From Venatoribacter pacificus (GTDB taxonomy: Bacteria; Pseudomonadota; Gammaproteobacteria; Pseudomonadales; Oceanobacteraceae), in contig NZ_JAOANI010000031.1 in the NCBI RefSeq assembly GCF_025318105.1, positions 1-64,000 of the forward strand: a DNA stretch of 64,000 nucleotides, read 5' to 3'. Positions 1 through 8,913 of this stretch are shown here, in pieces. A program made the position numbers and the translations under genes. Under the pieces are notes generated by a model that saw only the letters and a list, made by a program, of their open reading frames with translations, had not been told where the DNA came from and did not search any database. The stretch's first letter is position 1. Each line of letters starts with the position of its first letter.

Positions 1-1
1 G

Positions 2-76
2 CCACACAGGGCTAACAATGGGCTGAGCCCATCTGCAGCCGAAGAATTACTTAAGACCGTGTCCGGAATTAGTTGA
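2..76 (+). pseudogene. possible C-terminal end of a transposase, cut by the window edge
   Basis: Frame 2 is open from the left edge to a TGA at 74-76 and encodes a short tail beginning PHRANNGLSPSAAEELL. DDE integrases of the IS3 type often end with a YN..RPH...GLTP motif, and PHRANNGLSP resembles that end. The stop codon lies inside TGTCCGGAATTAGTTGACC, which looks like a terminal inverted repeat, as in many IS3 elements where the orf stop overlaps the end. Only 24 residues are visible and the other end of the element is outside the window, so this is tentative. Confidence 0.35.
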
Positions 77-174
77 CCACTACAAAGTTCCCCGGATTGG
101 GGCGCAGGGGCTTGCCCCGCATTGGCTTTGAATTAACTAATTAAGCCAGCCCGCGCAGCGGCCACAGAAACAGT

Positions 175-228
175 ATCGCGGCTGAAAGCCACTCCCACAA
201 AGCCACTCCTACAAAGCCACTCCTACAG
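175..228. repeat. REP-like element followed by 14-bp tandem repeat
   Basis: ATCGCGGCTGAAAGCCACTC (175-194) is the reverse complement of a repeat type seen again at 56589-56612 (GTGGGAACGGCTTTCAGCCG). It runs into three consecutive 14-bp units of the form AGCCACTCCTACAA at 187-228, with one C/T difference between units. The GCGGCTGAAAGCC core is typical of small dispersed extragenic repeats of Pseudomonas-like genomes. Confidence 0.6.
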
Positions 229-303
229 CCATTCCCAAAAAAGCCTCTCAAAAACCATTCAGCCTAAAAACGCGCCGCCGGCTGCCAATCGCACCCATAA
301 AAA

Positions 304-345
304 AACCGGAGCCTCTGCTGCACTCAACAGCAGACACTCCGGTTT
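304..345 (-). terminator. intrinsic terminator of the diheme cytochrome gene
   Basis: Long hairpin: outer arms ACCGGAG/CTCCGGT and inner arms TCTGCTG/CAGCAGA around a CACTCAA loop. On the minus strand the stem is followed by a T run. It lies about 60 nt past the stop codon of the minus-strand cytochrome gene. Confidence 0.8.
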
Positions 346-403
346 TATTACATCTCAGTGCAGACAGCTCTGCTTATATTCTCCCGCGCACTTGCGCGAA
401 AAA

Positions 404-2716
404 TTAAAGCGTCAGCAAATACTGCACTAAATCATCCACCTCAGCGCTGTTCTGCGCACACCACGGATGCGGTGCCGCTGGCATACCAATCGGCTCGGCG
501 GTGCCCATTTCATCCGGGCCGTATTCGGCGCGCATTTTCTGGTAATCCCAGTAATAGTGGTCTTTATCCCAGGGTACGCTGACAAAATATTTATGCCGCT
601 CGATAAAGAGGTTACGTTTGTAGCCTTTATCCAGCTTGGTTAAATATTTCGACTTGGGTACACGGAACACATCGCCTTTGCGGTTCAGGTCGGGGAACGG
701 CGTAACATGATCCGGGCCGCCGGCATCCGGGCGTACCGGTGCGTGCAGGGTGTAGTAGTTGTTATACAGGTTGCTGCCCGGTGTGCAGCGTTGCGGGCTG
801 ACCAGATCTTCGAGGTTGCGCACATGGCCGTCCGACAATAAACCACGGTGCTGAGTCCAGTAGAGATCACGCAGGAAAGTCGCACGTACCGATTCGGTTT
901 CTTTCTGATAAATGGTCGGGGTAAAGAAGCGGCCGACTTCATCCAGCCTCACCATTTTCTCGTTGGTATTGGCACCTAAGCCGTCGCTGTGGCAGCTGCT
1001 GCAGTCGCGCTCATAGGTGGCCTTGCCCCGGTTAACCGCGGCGCTGACATCGGCGTATTGCTGCCAGCCACTCTGTACAAATTCCCCTTCGCTTAACTGA
1101 GCATTGCCGGTTTGCGCGCTGAGTTTATTGCTGTATTTCAGCCAGCGGTATAAACCGACGTTACGCAGATCATCGTCGTCCTGATCGAGGGTGGTCATAT
1201 AGGCGGTCAGGGCTTCGAGCCATTCTTTGCTCATCGCACCCTGCGCGCCGTCCGGTTCTTCGGAGTGAATATAAGAACCTTCAAAACCCACATAGGATTC
1301 GGTGTGCGATAACGAACGGCGGATGGCCATATAATTGGTCACGTTCGGAATGGCAATGGGTGAGAACTGGTAGTCGTTGTCGGTATGGCTGCCTTCGCCA
1401 ACCACGCGCACCATATTGTGCTCACCGGCACCGGCAGGCATATGGTAAAGCAGCATATCTTTGGCGATGTCTTTTTTACCGCCGTTCCAGGCCGGGCCTT
1501 CTTCGCTGGTATAAATACCGTCGAAGGTGTTGGTAAGGGTTTGCAACACTGTCCATTTCATCGACCAGTTCGGGTTAGGTAAACCCGGAATCACTTTGCT
1601 GATGGCTTGTCCCGGTGCTTTTTCATAACTGACTTTATAGCCGTGACAGGAGGCACAGTTAAAACCAATCCATTCGCCATTGCCTTTATAAGGCTCGTTG
1701 GCTTCGGCGTAGCGATAACCCACCCAGTCGCTGTCGCGGGTATTGCCTTTGAATTTCGCCGGTTGTGTGGTTAAAAATCCGGGAATCGGTGTCGCCATCG
1801 GGTAGGAATTAAAATACACGTCGTCGATGGCTTCGTCCGGTACTTCGCCGCGCACGGTTTTTACCGCACCAAAGAGTTTCGCCGGATCGGCTTTTCCACC
1901 GGCAATCGGGTCGTTAGCTTTGTAATTAAAAATCGCATTCCAGTCGAGTTTGCGCACGCTGTGCGCCACACCGATGTTGTAATCGTAAGACCAGAAAGCC
2001 TGACGGCCTTTTTCCACCAGTTGCTCAAAGCCGGGATTATTAACGCTGACGGCTATCGGTGTGGTGGATTTGGCATCGCTCAGGGTCGAGACCACATCGC
2101 AGTCGTGCTCAAAAGTATCGGAAATAATGCGCGAGGTTTGTGCATCAATCACGTTATGGGCCTGGCCCGGATGTTTTAATGATTCATTAAACCCGGTGCG
2201 CTTTTGCACCTGCACAATTAACGGCCCGCTGCTGGCGTGGTCGGGTACGCGGAAGCGGATTTCGCTGTCGTTCCAGCTGAGAATGTTTTTATCCCAGCTG
2301 TCGAACTGTTCGTCGCTTTCAAAATTTACCTGATCGTTAATGGCCAGGTATTGGGTGAACATGCGCAGGTCGGTTTCCAGAATACGGGTATTGCCGAGCA
2401 TGATTTTTGAGAAGTCGATGTCGGTGCCGCCACCAAAACCGCTGCCTTTTAAGGTAACTTCGTCACCGGTATTCAGTTGTGGGGCATTGGCTGAACCGGC
2501 ACTCCAGCGCAGTTCGCCATTCACCAGTAATTGCTGAATCTCCGGTTGTGGAAAGTTGGCCGCCGAGGCCGCACGCTGTGCTTCGCGGCTGGCGTCAAAG
2601 GTACAGAGCGTTTCCTGATCGGGAAATTCACCGGGCAGTTCGGTAATGCAGCCGCTGAGCAGCAGCGGTACGGCCAGCAATGCCAGCCCTCCGCGGATTG
2701 GGTATCTTATTGTCAT
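404..2716 (-). CDS. diheme c-type cytochrome lipoprotein with IPT/TIG domain
   Basis: A 770-residue secreted lipoprotein: the N-terminal hydrophobic segment ends in a lipobox LLLSGC (Cys about 23). Residues ~60-190 look like an IPT/TIG immunoglobulin-like domain (GDEVTLKGSGFGGG and IRFRVPDHASSGPLIVQVQ). Two haem attachment motifs follow: CASCH near residue 355 and CSSCH near 572. The length and the two widely spaced CxxCH motifs recall the di-haem peroxidase/RoxA-type family, but I see no motif that fixes a substrate. It probably transfers electrons or oxidises a substrate at the envelope. It is monocistronic, transcribed toward the left edge, and has its own terminator. Confidence 0.75.
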   Translation of the reverse strand: MTIRYPIRGGLALLAVPLLLSGCITELPGEFPDQETLCTFDASREAQRAASAANFPQPEIQQLLVNGELRWSAGSANAPQLNTGDEVTLKGSGFGGGTDIDFSKIMLGNTRILETDLRMFTQYLAINDQVNFESDEQFDSWDKNILSWNDSEIRFRVPDHASSGPLIVQVQKRTGFNESLKHPGQAHNVIDAQTSRIISDTFEHDCDVVSTLSDAKSTTPIAVSVNNPGFEQLVEKGRQAFWSYDYNIGVAHSVRKLDWNAIFNYKANDPIAGGKADPAKLFGAVKTVRGEVPDEAIDDVYFNSYPMATPIPGFLTTQPAKFKGNTRDSDWVGYRYAEANEPYKGNGEWIGFNCASCHGYKVSYEKAPGQAISKVIPGLPNPNWSMKWTVLQTLTNTFDGIYTSEEGPAWNGGKKDIAKDMLLYHMPAGAGEHNMVRVVGEGSHTDNDYQFSPIAIPNVTNYMAIRRSLSHTESYVGFEGSYIHSEEPDGAQGAMSKEWLEALTAYMTTLDQDDDDLRNVGLYRWLKYSNKLSAQTGNAQLSEGEFVQSGWQQYADVSAAVNRGKATYERDCSSCHSDGLGANTNEKMVRLDEVGRFFTPTIYQKETESVRATFLRDLYWTQHRGLLSDGHVRNLEDLVSPQRCTPGSNLYNNYYTLHAPVRPDAGGPDHVTPFPDLNRKGDVFRVPKSKYLTKLDKGYKRNLFIERHKYFVSVPWDKDHYYWDYQKMRAEYGPDEMGTAEPIGMPAAPHPWCAQNSAEVDDLVQYLLTL

Positions 2717-2914
2717 GGTGGCTAGGCCCCTGATTATTATTGTTGGTAAGAATGCGCCGCTGCAGGCTTAACCGGGCAGCGGCTGTATCACGCTAGGCCT
2801 TGCCGCAGAGGCCGACAAGCCTATGATGGGGCCCTGAAGGGGTTGGCCTGAACTACGCTAGTACGTTTGTGCTAAAAACTTGGGGTGGCGTATTTTATCC
2901 GCCCGATAGCGGCT

Positions 2915-2974
2915 AAACAGCCTCAGGTTAAACAGTCTCAGATTAAACAGCCTTGGGTTAAACCGCCTCTACTT
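2915..2974 (+). repeat. four tandem 15-bp units before marC
   Basis: Four imperfect 15-bp units follow one another: AAACAGCCTCAGGTT, AAACAGTCTCAGATT, AAACAGCCTTGGGTT, AAACCGCCTCTACTT. They end 21 nt before the ATG at 2996. They are in frame with a GTG-initiated N-terminal extension (start 2885) of the MarC reading frame, where they would encode KQPQV-like pentapeptides. Confidence 0.8.
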
Positions 2975-2995
2975 AAACCAAGCGGGGAGAGAAGG

Positions 2996-3679
2996 ATGGA
3001 CGACAGTTTTTTGCTGGCACTGGCAACCTTGTTTGCCACCGTCGGCCCGGTGGATGTGGCGGCGATTTATGCGGCTATCACGGTTCATGCCAGCCAGCAG
3101 GAGAAACGGCGTATGGCCTGGCGCGGTGTGCTGATTGCCAGCAGCGTACTGTTGCTGTTTGCGCTGGTCGGCGATCTGGTGCTGCATACGCTGGGGATTT
3201 CGCTGGCAGCCCTGCGTACCGCCGGTGGCATTATGCTGTTGCTGATTGGTCTGGATATGGTGTTTGCACGTAATTCCGGTGCCATCAGCACCACGCCGCT
3301 GGAGGAAGCCGAAGCCCGCCGGCGAGGAGATGTGGCGGTGTTTCCGCTGGCGCTGCCGTTAATTGCCGGGCCTGGCACCATGGGCGCGGTGATGTTGCTG
3401 ATGGCGCAGGCGAAGGAGGAGCTGGCGGCGCAGTTGTCGGTACTGGCCGCGTTGTTAAGCGTTATGCTGATCTCGCTGTTGTGCCTGCTGGCGGCCAGCC
3501 GGTTAACTCAGCTGCTGGGTGTAACCGGCATGCAGGTTATTACCCGCGTGATGGGCGTTTTATTATGCGCTCTGGCGGTCCAGTTCGTGTTTGATGGTAT
3601 CGCCGGGAGTGGTCTGCTCAGCCACAGTGCTGACGCGGCCGCTTCTGTTGTGCCCGGCATCACCACGGTCGAGCAGTAA
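2996..3679 (+). CDS. MarC family (UPF0056) inner-membrane protein
   Basis: A 227-residue integral membrane protein with about six hydrophobic segments. The MarC signature is visible: TVGPVDVAAIYAAIT in the first helix and FPLALPLIAGPGTMGAVM in the middle. The ATG at 2996 is chosen because AGAGAAGG lies just upstream and family members begin close to the first helix. The open frame extends upstream to a GTG at 2885 through a 15-bp tandem repeat, which I regard as leader. MarC proteins have no settled function; the old link to multiple antibiotic resistance was not upheld. The 3' end overlaps the convergent exporter gene by 117 bp. Confidence 0.85.
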   Translation: MDDSFLLALATLFATVGPVDVAAIYAAITVHASQQEKRRMAWRGVLIASSVLLLFALVGDLVLHTLGISLAALRTAGGIMLLLIGLDMVFARNSGAISTTPLEEAEARRRGDVAVFPLALPLIAGPGTMGAVMLLMAQAKEELAAQLSVLAALLSVMLISLLCLLAASRLTQLLGVTGMQVITRVMGVLLCALAVQFVFDGIAGSGLLSHSADAAASVVPGITTVEQ

Positions 3680-5935
3680 TAACAGCGGCGGCAGCAGCAG
3701 AAAATCAATCAGCAGTGCCACGGCAATCGACAGCGCCAGCAGGTTGCCCATGTTGGTGCTCGGATTAAAGTGCGAAAATTCCAGCACGGCAAAACCGCCG
3801 ACCAGAATGGCGGAGGTTATCAGCAGTGCGACGCCAACGGTGTGAAACGCATAACGGATGGCATCGGCGGCCTGCATCGCCAGCGCTTTGCGTGCGTGCT
3901 GGTATTTACTGAGAAAATGCACGGTGTCATCCACCACAATGCCAAGGCTGAGACACACCACCACCGAGGTGGCGGTATCGACCAGGCCGCTGATCATGCC
4001 CCATAAACCGTAGGCCATCGCCGCCGGCAGAATATTCGGAATCATGCTGATTAATCCCATTTTCCACGACCGCAAGGCGGCAATCAGCAGCAGTGAAATT
4101 AATATCAGCGCGAAGCCGGTGCCCTGCAACATGCCATGAATATTGCGGAAGGTAAGGTTGGCAAATACCACATCGAGGCCGGTGGCTTCGCTCAGATGCA
4201 ACAGCGGTGCATGTTGCTGTGCCCAGGCAATGGCGGCCTGTTCCACACGGATAATATTGACCGAATCGGAGCGGTATAAACGAACCTGCAGGCGCGACGA
4301 TGAGCGGTCATTATTGACCGTATCGTCCAGACCCAGCCCCAGCGGTAATGACAGTTCGTACAGCAATAAATACTGTGCCGCCGCTTCGGCGGAGTCGGGT
4401 ACGCGGTAAAAGGCCGGATCGCCGCCGTTTAAATTCTGATTCAGGCGTTTAATGATGTCGGTCAGGCTGCTGACATGCACGACCTCGGGCTGAGCGCGCA
4501 GCCACTGGCTGAAGGCTTCCAGTTGCTGCAGGTATTCAACATTATTAATGCCCTCCGCCTGTTGGCTGTCGGCAATCATAAAGAGCAGATGCAGGCCGCC
4601 CAGTTCGCGGTCGATCATGTCGTTGGTCTGGCGCACTTCAAAACTTTCGTCAAAAAATTCATGCCAGCGTTCGGTAATTTCGTTGCGGCTGATCTGGCTG
4701 GCGCAGGCGGCGACAATCAGCACCATGCTGAGCAGCAGGCCTTTATGATGACGCACAATCAGGTCGGCCAGGCGGTCAATCCACTGGTGGTTATTTTCGG
4801 CACGTAATTTTTCCGGCACCGGCAGTAACGCCAGCACGGCGGGCAGAAAAGTGAGGGTAAAGGCCCAGGCAAAAAATACCCCGGCGGCAATCATATTACC
4901 CATATCGCGGTAAGGCGGAGAGTCGCTGGTATTCAGGCAAAGTACGCCGACCATGGTGGTAATGCTGGTGATTAAAACCGGGGAGAAATTCAGCCTCATG
5001 CTGTTAAGCAGCGCCTGCTGCCGTGGCTGGCCGTGGCGCAGGGCAAAATAATACGACACCAGAATATGCACGGTATCGGCGACGGCAATGGTCATGATGG
5101 CCGTAGGTACAAAACCGGTGGGCGGTGTCAGGGTATAACCCAGCCAGCCGAACAGGCCCATGGTGGACACCACCGAGAAACTGATAATGCCGAGAATCAG
5201 CAGGGTGCCGGACAGCGTGCGCAGGGTCAGCAGCATAATGCTGATCATCACCAGGTAAGACACCAGTAATAATGATTGGATATCCTGATGAATGGCTTCG
5301 CCCATGGTGACATTGGAAACCAGCGAACCGCTGAGCATAATTCTGAAATCCGGGTAACGGGCGCGGAATTCATCGGCGAGGGCGCGGGCGGCGTATACCA
5401 CCTCCGGGGATTTTTCGGCGCTTTTTCCTTCCGGTAATAAAAAGCGCACATTAACACCGGAGGTGCCGCCATCGGCGGAGATTAATTTATGCAGCAGCTC
5501 GGGTAATGAAACAGCCAGTTGCTGCAGGCCGGATAAATCTTCTGCTAATTCTTCCGTGCGGTAAAAATCGTTGATCAGCAGGTCATCGCCATCAACCTGG
5601 GTGTGCTGATAATTCTGCAGCGAGTCGACCCGCTGCGAATAGGGCAGCTGCCAGCCGCGTTCTGTCAGTTGTTCAATCAGCCTAAGCCCCTGTGGGGTAA
5701 ACAGACTGCCGTTGGGGTTCTGCACCAGAAAATAAATATTATCCTGATTGGAATACGTGCGCTCCATGGCTTCAAAGGCCTGCAGTTGCGGATTCTGCGG
5801 ACTGAAATAGGTGCGGAAATCGCTGGTAAAGCTCAGCTTCAGTACGCCGCTGGCAAGCAGACCGACGATTAACAGGGTAAAAAACACAACGCGGCGCGGG
5901 TGGCTGATAACCCACTGGAGGTAGCTTTGGATCAT
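3563..5935 (-). CDS. RND superfamily (MMPL-type) exporter
   Basis: A 790-residue transporter with one N-terminal membrane helix (~15-35), a periplasmic loop (~40-215), a block of five to six helices (~220-385), a second periplasmic loop (~420-615) and a final helix block (~620-760). This is the duplicated MMPL/SSD architecture of predicted RND exporters that move lipids or other hydrophobic molecules, without a membrane-fusion partner. TAIMTIAVADTVHIL and SLGIVVDDTVHFLSKY are paired repeat motifs in which the Asp residues would carry protons. It is transcribed away from dgt and converges on marC, overlapping its 3' end. The substrate is unknown. Confidence 0.85.
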   Translation of the reverse strand: MIQSYLQWVISHPRRVVFFTLLIVGLLASGVLKLSFTSDFRTYFSPQNPQLQAFEAMERTYSNQDNIYFLVQNPNGSLFTPQGLRLIEQLTERGWQLPYSQRVDSLQNYQHTQVDGDDLLINDFYRTEELAEDLSGLQQLAVSLPELLHKLISADGGTSGVNVRFLLPEGKSAEKSPEVVYAARALADEFRARYPDFRIMLSGSLVSNVTMGEAIHQDIQSLLLVSYLVMISIMLLTLRTLSGTLLILGIISFSVVSTMGLFGWLGYTLTPPTGFVPTAIMTIAVADTVHILVSYYFALRHGQPRQQALLNSMRLNFSPVLITSITTMVGVLCLNTSDSPPYRDMGNMIAAGVFFAWAFTLTFLPAVLALLPVPEKLRAENNHQWIDRLADLIVRHHKGLLLSMVLIVAACASQISRNEITERWHEFFDESFEVRQTNDMIDRELGGLHLLFMIADSQQAEGINNVEYLQQLEAFSQWLRAQPEVVHVSSLTDIIKRLNQNLNGGDPAFYRVPDSAEAAAQYLLLYELSLPLGLGLDDTVNNDRSSSRLQVRLYRSDSVNIIRVEQAAIAWAQQHAPLLHLSEATGLDVVFANLTFRNIHGMLQGTGFALILISLLLIAALRSWKMGLISMIPNILPAAMAYGLWGMISGLVDTATSVVVCLSLGIVVDDTVHFLSKYQHARKALAMQAADAIRYAFHTVGVALLITSAILVGGFAVLEFSHFNPSTNMGNLLALSIAVALLIDFLLLPPLLLLLDRGDAGHNRSGRVSTVAEQTTPGDTIKHELDRQSA

Positions 5936-6110
5936 GGTGAAAATGCCTGCAGGCAGAAATTATTATTGTTGGCCGATTGTAGGCTGGTCAGGCCTGCCCA
6001 CAAGGGGGAATTCCGCCATTCCGTGCTTTTATCCGGTGGGCGGGAACGGCCGCCATCGCTATACTGAGCCTGACTTTCAGGCAGATACCGCAGCAAACAG
6101 GAAGAACAGC

Positions 6111-7487
6111 ATGAACGGCAGTAACGATCAGGCAGTACCCAGCATGAACTGGCAGCAATTATTATCGGCCGCCCGTTCCGGTGAGCGTCAGGGTTCACTG
6201 GGTTTTGCGCTGGAGCCGGGGCGTACGCCGTTTCATAAAGATTATGACCGCATTATTTTTTCCTCGGCGTTCCGCCGCCTTGATCGTAAAACCCAGGTGC
6301 ATCCGTTATCGGAAAATGACCACGTACACAGTCGTCTGACCCACAGCCTGGAAGTGGGCTGTGTTGGCCGCTCGCTGGGCACGCGGGTTGGTCAGGCGCT
6401 GGGCGAACGCTTACCGCCCGGCATTGATGCCAGCGATGTTGGTGCGCTGGTGCAGGCGGCTTGTCTGGCGCACGATATTGGTAATCCGCCCTATGGCCAT
6501 ACCGGTGAAGATGCCATCCGCCACTGGTTCCGTGCGGAAGAAAATGCCCATTTTCTGCAGGAACTGACGCCACTGCAGCGTGCAGACCTGCAGACCTTTG
6601 AAGGTAATGCGCAGGGTTTCCGCATTGTCACGCAGGTGGAGTCGCACCGTTTTCAGGGCGGTATGCGTTTAACCTATGGCACGCTGGGCGCGTTCCTGAA
6701 ATACCCCTGGACGGTGGATTATGTACAGCGCGGCGAGGCGAAAAAATTCGGCTGTTATCAGACCGAATTACCGCTGTTGCGTGAGATTGCCGGGCGTCTT
6801 GGTTTGCTGGAATTAAAGCCGGATTACTGGGCGCGTCATCCGCTGGTGTATCTGCTCGAAGCGGCGGACGACATCTGTTACGGCCTGATCGATCTGGAAG
6901 ACGGTATCGAAATGGATCTGCTGCGCTACGATGAAGTGGAAGCACTGCTTAAGCCGTTGCTGGCCGATCACTGGGATATGGCTCAGGCCGAACTGGAGCA
7001 GGCCGATAACCTGCGCCGGCGTTTACAGGTATTACGCGGTATGGCGATGGAGGTGCTGGTTACCGCTGCCAGTCAGGCCTTTATTCATAACGAAGACGCA
7101 TTGCTGCGCGGCCGTTTACAAGGCGATCTGATCGATTACTGCCCGCCGGTGGTCAAGAGCGTTGTGCAGGGCGCAAAAGACATGGCGCGCGAACGGATTT
7201 TTAAAGACAGCCGTAAACTGGCGGTGGAAATCGGCTCGTATTCCACTCTGGGAGTATTGCTTGAGGCTTTTTTAAGTGCGGTACGTGAGCGCGTACTGGA
7301 CGGTCAGGCCACTTTCCGTAATCAGCGTGTGCTGGAATTAATGGGCCGTTCGGCGCCACAGGCCGATTGGGGTCTGTATGAGGCCTATATGCGCGCGATT
7401 GATTTTATTTCCGGCATGACTGACAGCTATGCGGCACAGATTGCCCGGCAGTTTTCCGGTTACCAGCCACCGGGGCGGGGTTTTTGA
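6111..7487 (+). CDS. dgt: deoxyguanosinetriphosphate triphosphohydrolase (HD domain)
   Basis: A 458-residue dNTP triphosphohydrolase that cleaves dGTP to deoxyguanosine and triphosphate. The N-terminal block RIIFSSAFRRLDRKTQV followed by HSRLTHSLEV is diagnostic of the family. The HD metal ligands are visible in HSRLTHS, LAHDIGNPPYGH (about residue 120) and a later LLEAADDICY. The frame stays open back to 5934, but the ATG at 6111 has AGGAAG upstream and matches the family N-terminus, so I start there. The gene is monocistronic and diverges from the MMPL exporter, with about 175 bp between them. Confidence 0.93.
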   Translation: MNGSNDQAVPSMNWQQLLSAARSGERQGSLGFALEPGRTPFHKDYDRIIFSSAFRRLDRKTQVHPLSENDHVHSRLTHSLEVGCVGRSLGTRVGQALGERLPPGIDASDVGALVQAACLAHDIGNPPYGHTGEDAIRHWFRAEENAHFLQELTPLQRADLQTFEGNAQGFRIVTQVESHRFQGGMRLTYGTLGAFLKYPWTVDYVQRGEAKKFGCYQTELPLLREIAGRLGLLELKPDYWARHPLVYLLEAADDICYGLIDLEDGIEMDLLRYDEVEALLKPLLADHWDMAQAELEQADNLRRRLQVLRGMAMEVLVTAASQAFIHNEDALLRGRLQGDLIDYCPPVVKSVVQGAKDMARERIFKDSRKLAVEIGSYSTLGVLLEAFLSAVRERVLDGQATFRNQRVLELMGRSAPQADWGLYEAYMRAIDFISGMTDSYAAQIARQFSGYQPPGRGF

Positions 7488-7584
7488 TACGTCATCGCTG
7501 CGTTTGCCAATTGCTGTTTAACGGTGGTCGACCGATAATGCCGGCCATCCTGTTGTTTTCTTTTCGCGCCGGTGAGGTGCTCCG

Positions 7585-8913
7585 ATGATTCACGAATTAT
7601 TACTGATCGCACTGCTGATTGTTCTCAGCGGCGTGTTCGCGGTGTCTGAAATATCCATTGCGGCTGCCCGTAAAATCAAATTGCGGGTGTTGTCTGACGA
7701 AGGCAATGAACAGGCCACTGCCGTTTTACGGCTGCAGGAAGAGCCCGGCGCTTTTTTTGCGATGGTGCAGATTGCTCTGAACGCGATTGCCATTATGGGC
7801 GGTATTGTTGGTGAGCAAACCCTGACACCGTATTTTCAGAGTTTGCTGCAGCTGTTTTATCAGGGGCCGATGCTGGAACAGATCAGCTTTGTGCTGTCGT
7901 TTACCACGGTGACCTCGCTGTTTATTTTATTTGCCGACCTGCTGCCGAAGCGCCTGGGCATGATTATTCCGGAAACCATGGCAATGAAAGTCGTCACGCC
8001 AATGCGTTGGGTCACGCTGCTGCTGAAGCCTTTGGTGATGTTTTTTAACAGTCTGACCAACCTGTTGCTGCGTTTGTTTGGTCTGCCCATGCAACGCGAA
8101 GAAACCGTAACCACCGACGATATCGTCGCCATGATGGATGCCGGTGCCGAGCACGGCAGCCTGCAACAGCAGGAATATCACCTGATTGGCAATGTGTTTG
8201 AACTGGAAGGCCGCACGTTGCCGACGGCGATGACCATGCGCGAGCAGATTGTGTACTTCGATATTAATGACAGCAGCGCAGACATCAGCGCCAAGATTAT
8301 CGAGCATCCGCACAACTGGTTTTTAATCTGTGATGGTTCACTGGATAAACTGGTGGGCGCGGTAGAGTCGAAAGAAATTCTGCGCAAAGTGTTAAAAGGC
8401 GAGCAGGCCCAAATTGGCGACGATATGATCGAGCGCGAGCTGCTGTATTTACCCGATACCATCACTCTGGCAGAAGGCTTAAATGCCTTTAAAACCACCG
8501 CTCAGCCGTTTGCTGTGGTGCTGAATGAATACGCACTGGTGGTTGGTATTCTGACTGTTAAAGATTTAATGAACAGCTTTATGGGCGATCTGGTTGCCTC
8601 CAGTGGTGATGAGCAGATTGTGCGCCGTGATGCCAGCTCATGGCTGGTGGATGGCAGCACGCCGGTGGTCGATCTGGCGCGGGTGTTAGGGCTGGATATC
8701 GATGATTTTCCCGATAGCGGACAGTATGAAACGGTGGCCGGTTTTTTAATTTACCGCCTGAAACGTATTCCGAAGCGCACCGATTTTATTATTTTTGCCG
8801 GCTTTAAATTTGAAGCAATGGATATCGACAACCTGCGCGTTGACCAGCTGATGGTGTCGCGTATTAAAGAAAGCGAAAGCCCGCCGAGTAACCATATCAG
8901 CGGACCGTTATAA
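7585..8913 (+). CDS. CNNM/CorC/HlyC-type membrane protein (YtfL-like hemolysin family)
   Basis: A 442-residue protein with the standard order: DUF21/CNNM transmembrane domain (~1-180, beginning IVLSGVFAVSEISIAAARK), a paired CBS domain (~200-340, including AMTMREQIVYFD and VLNEYALVVGILT) and a CorC_HlyC C-terminal domain (~350-430). The family is linked to magnesium or cobalt efflux and adaptation to low divalent cations; the name hemolysin is historical. GAGGTG lies just before the ATG. Its stop codon abuts the stop of the convergent oxidoreductase gene. Confidence 0.9.
   Translation: MIHELLLIALLIVLSGVFAVSEISIAAARKIKLRVLSDEGNEQATAVLRLQEEPGAFFAMVQIALNAIAIMGGIVGEQTLTPYFQSLLQLFYQGPMLEQISFVLSFTTVTSLFILFADLLPKRLGMIIPETMAMKVVTPMRWVTLLLKPLVMFFNSLTNLLLRLFGLPMQREETVTTDDIVAMMDAGAEHGSLQQQEYHLIGNVFELEGRTLPTAMTMREQIVYFDINDSSADISAKIIEHPHNWFLICDGSLDKLVGAVESKEILRKVLKGEQAQIGDDMIERELLYLPDTITLAEGLNAFKTTAQPFAVVLNEYALVVGILTVKDLMNSFMGDLVASSGDEQIVRRDASSWLVDGSTPVVDLARVLGLDIDDFPDSGQYETVAGFLIYRLKRIPKRTDFIIFAGFKFEAMDIDNLRVDQLMVSRIKESESPPSNHISGPL

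Larger units (their letters stand above)
77..403. other. intergenic stretch with REP-like element, short repeats and a terminator
   Basis: No coding region is supported here. It holds a REP-like sequence (175-200), a 14-bp tandem repeat and the terminator of the cytochrome gene, each listed separately. Confidence 0.5.
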
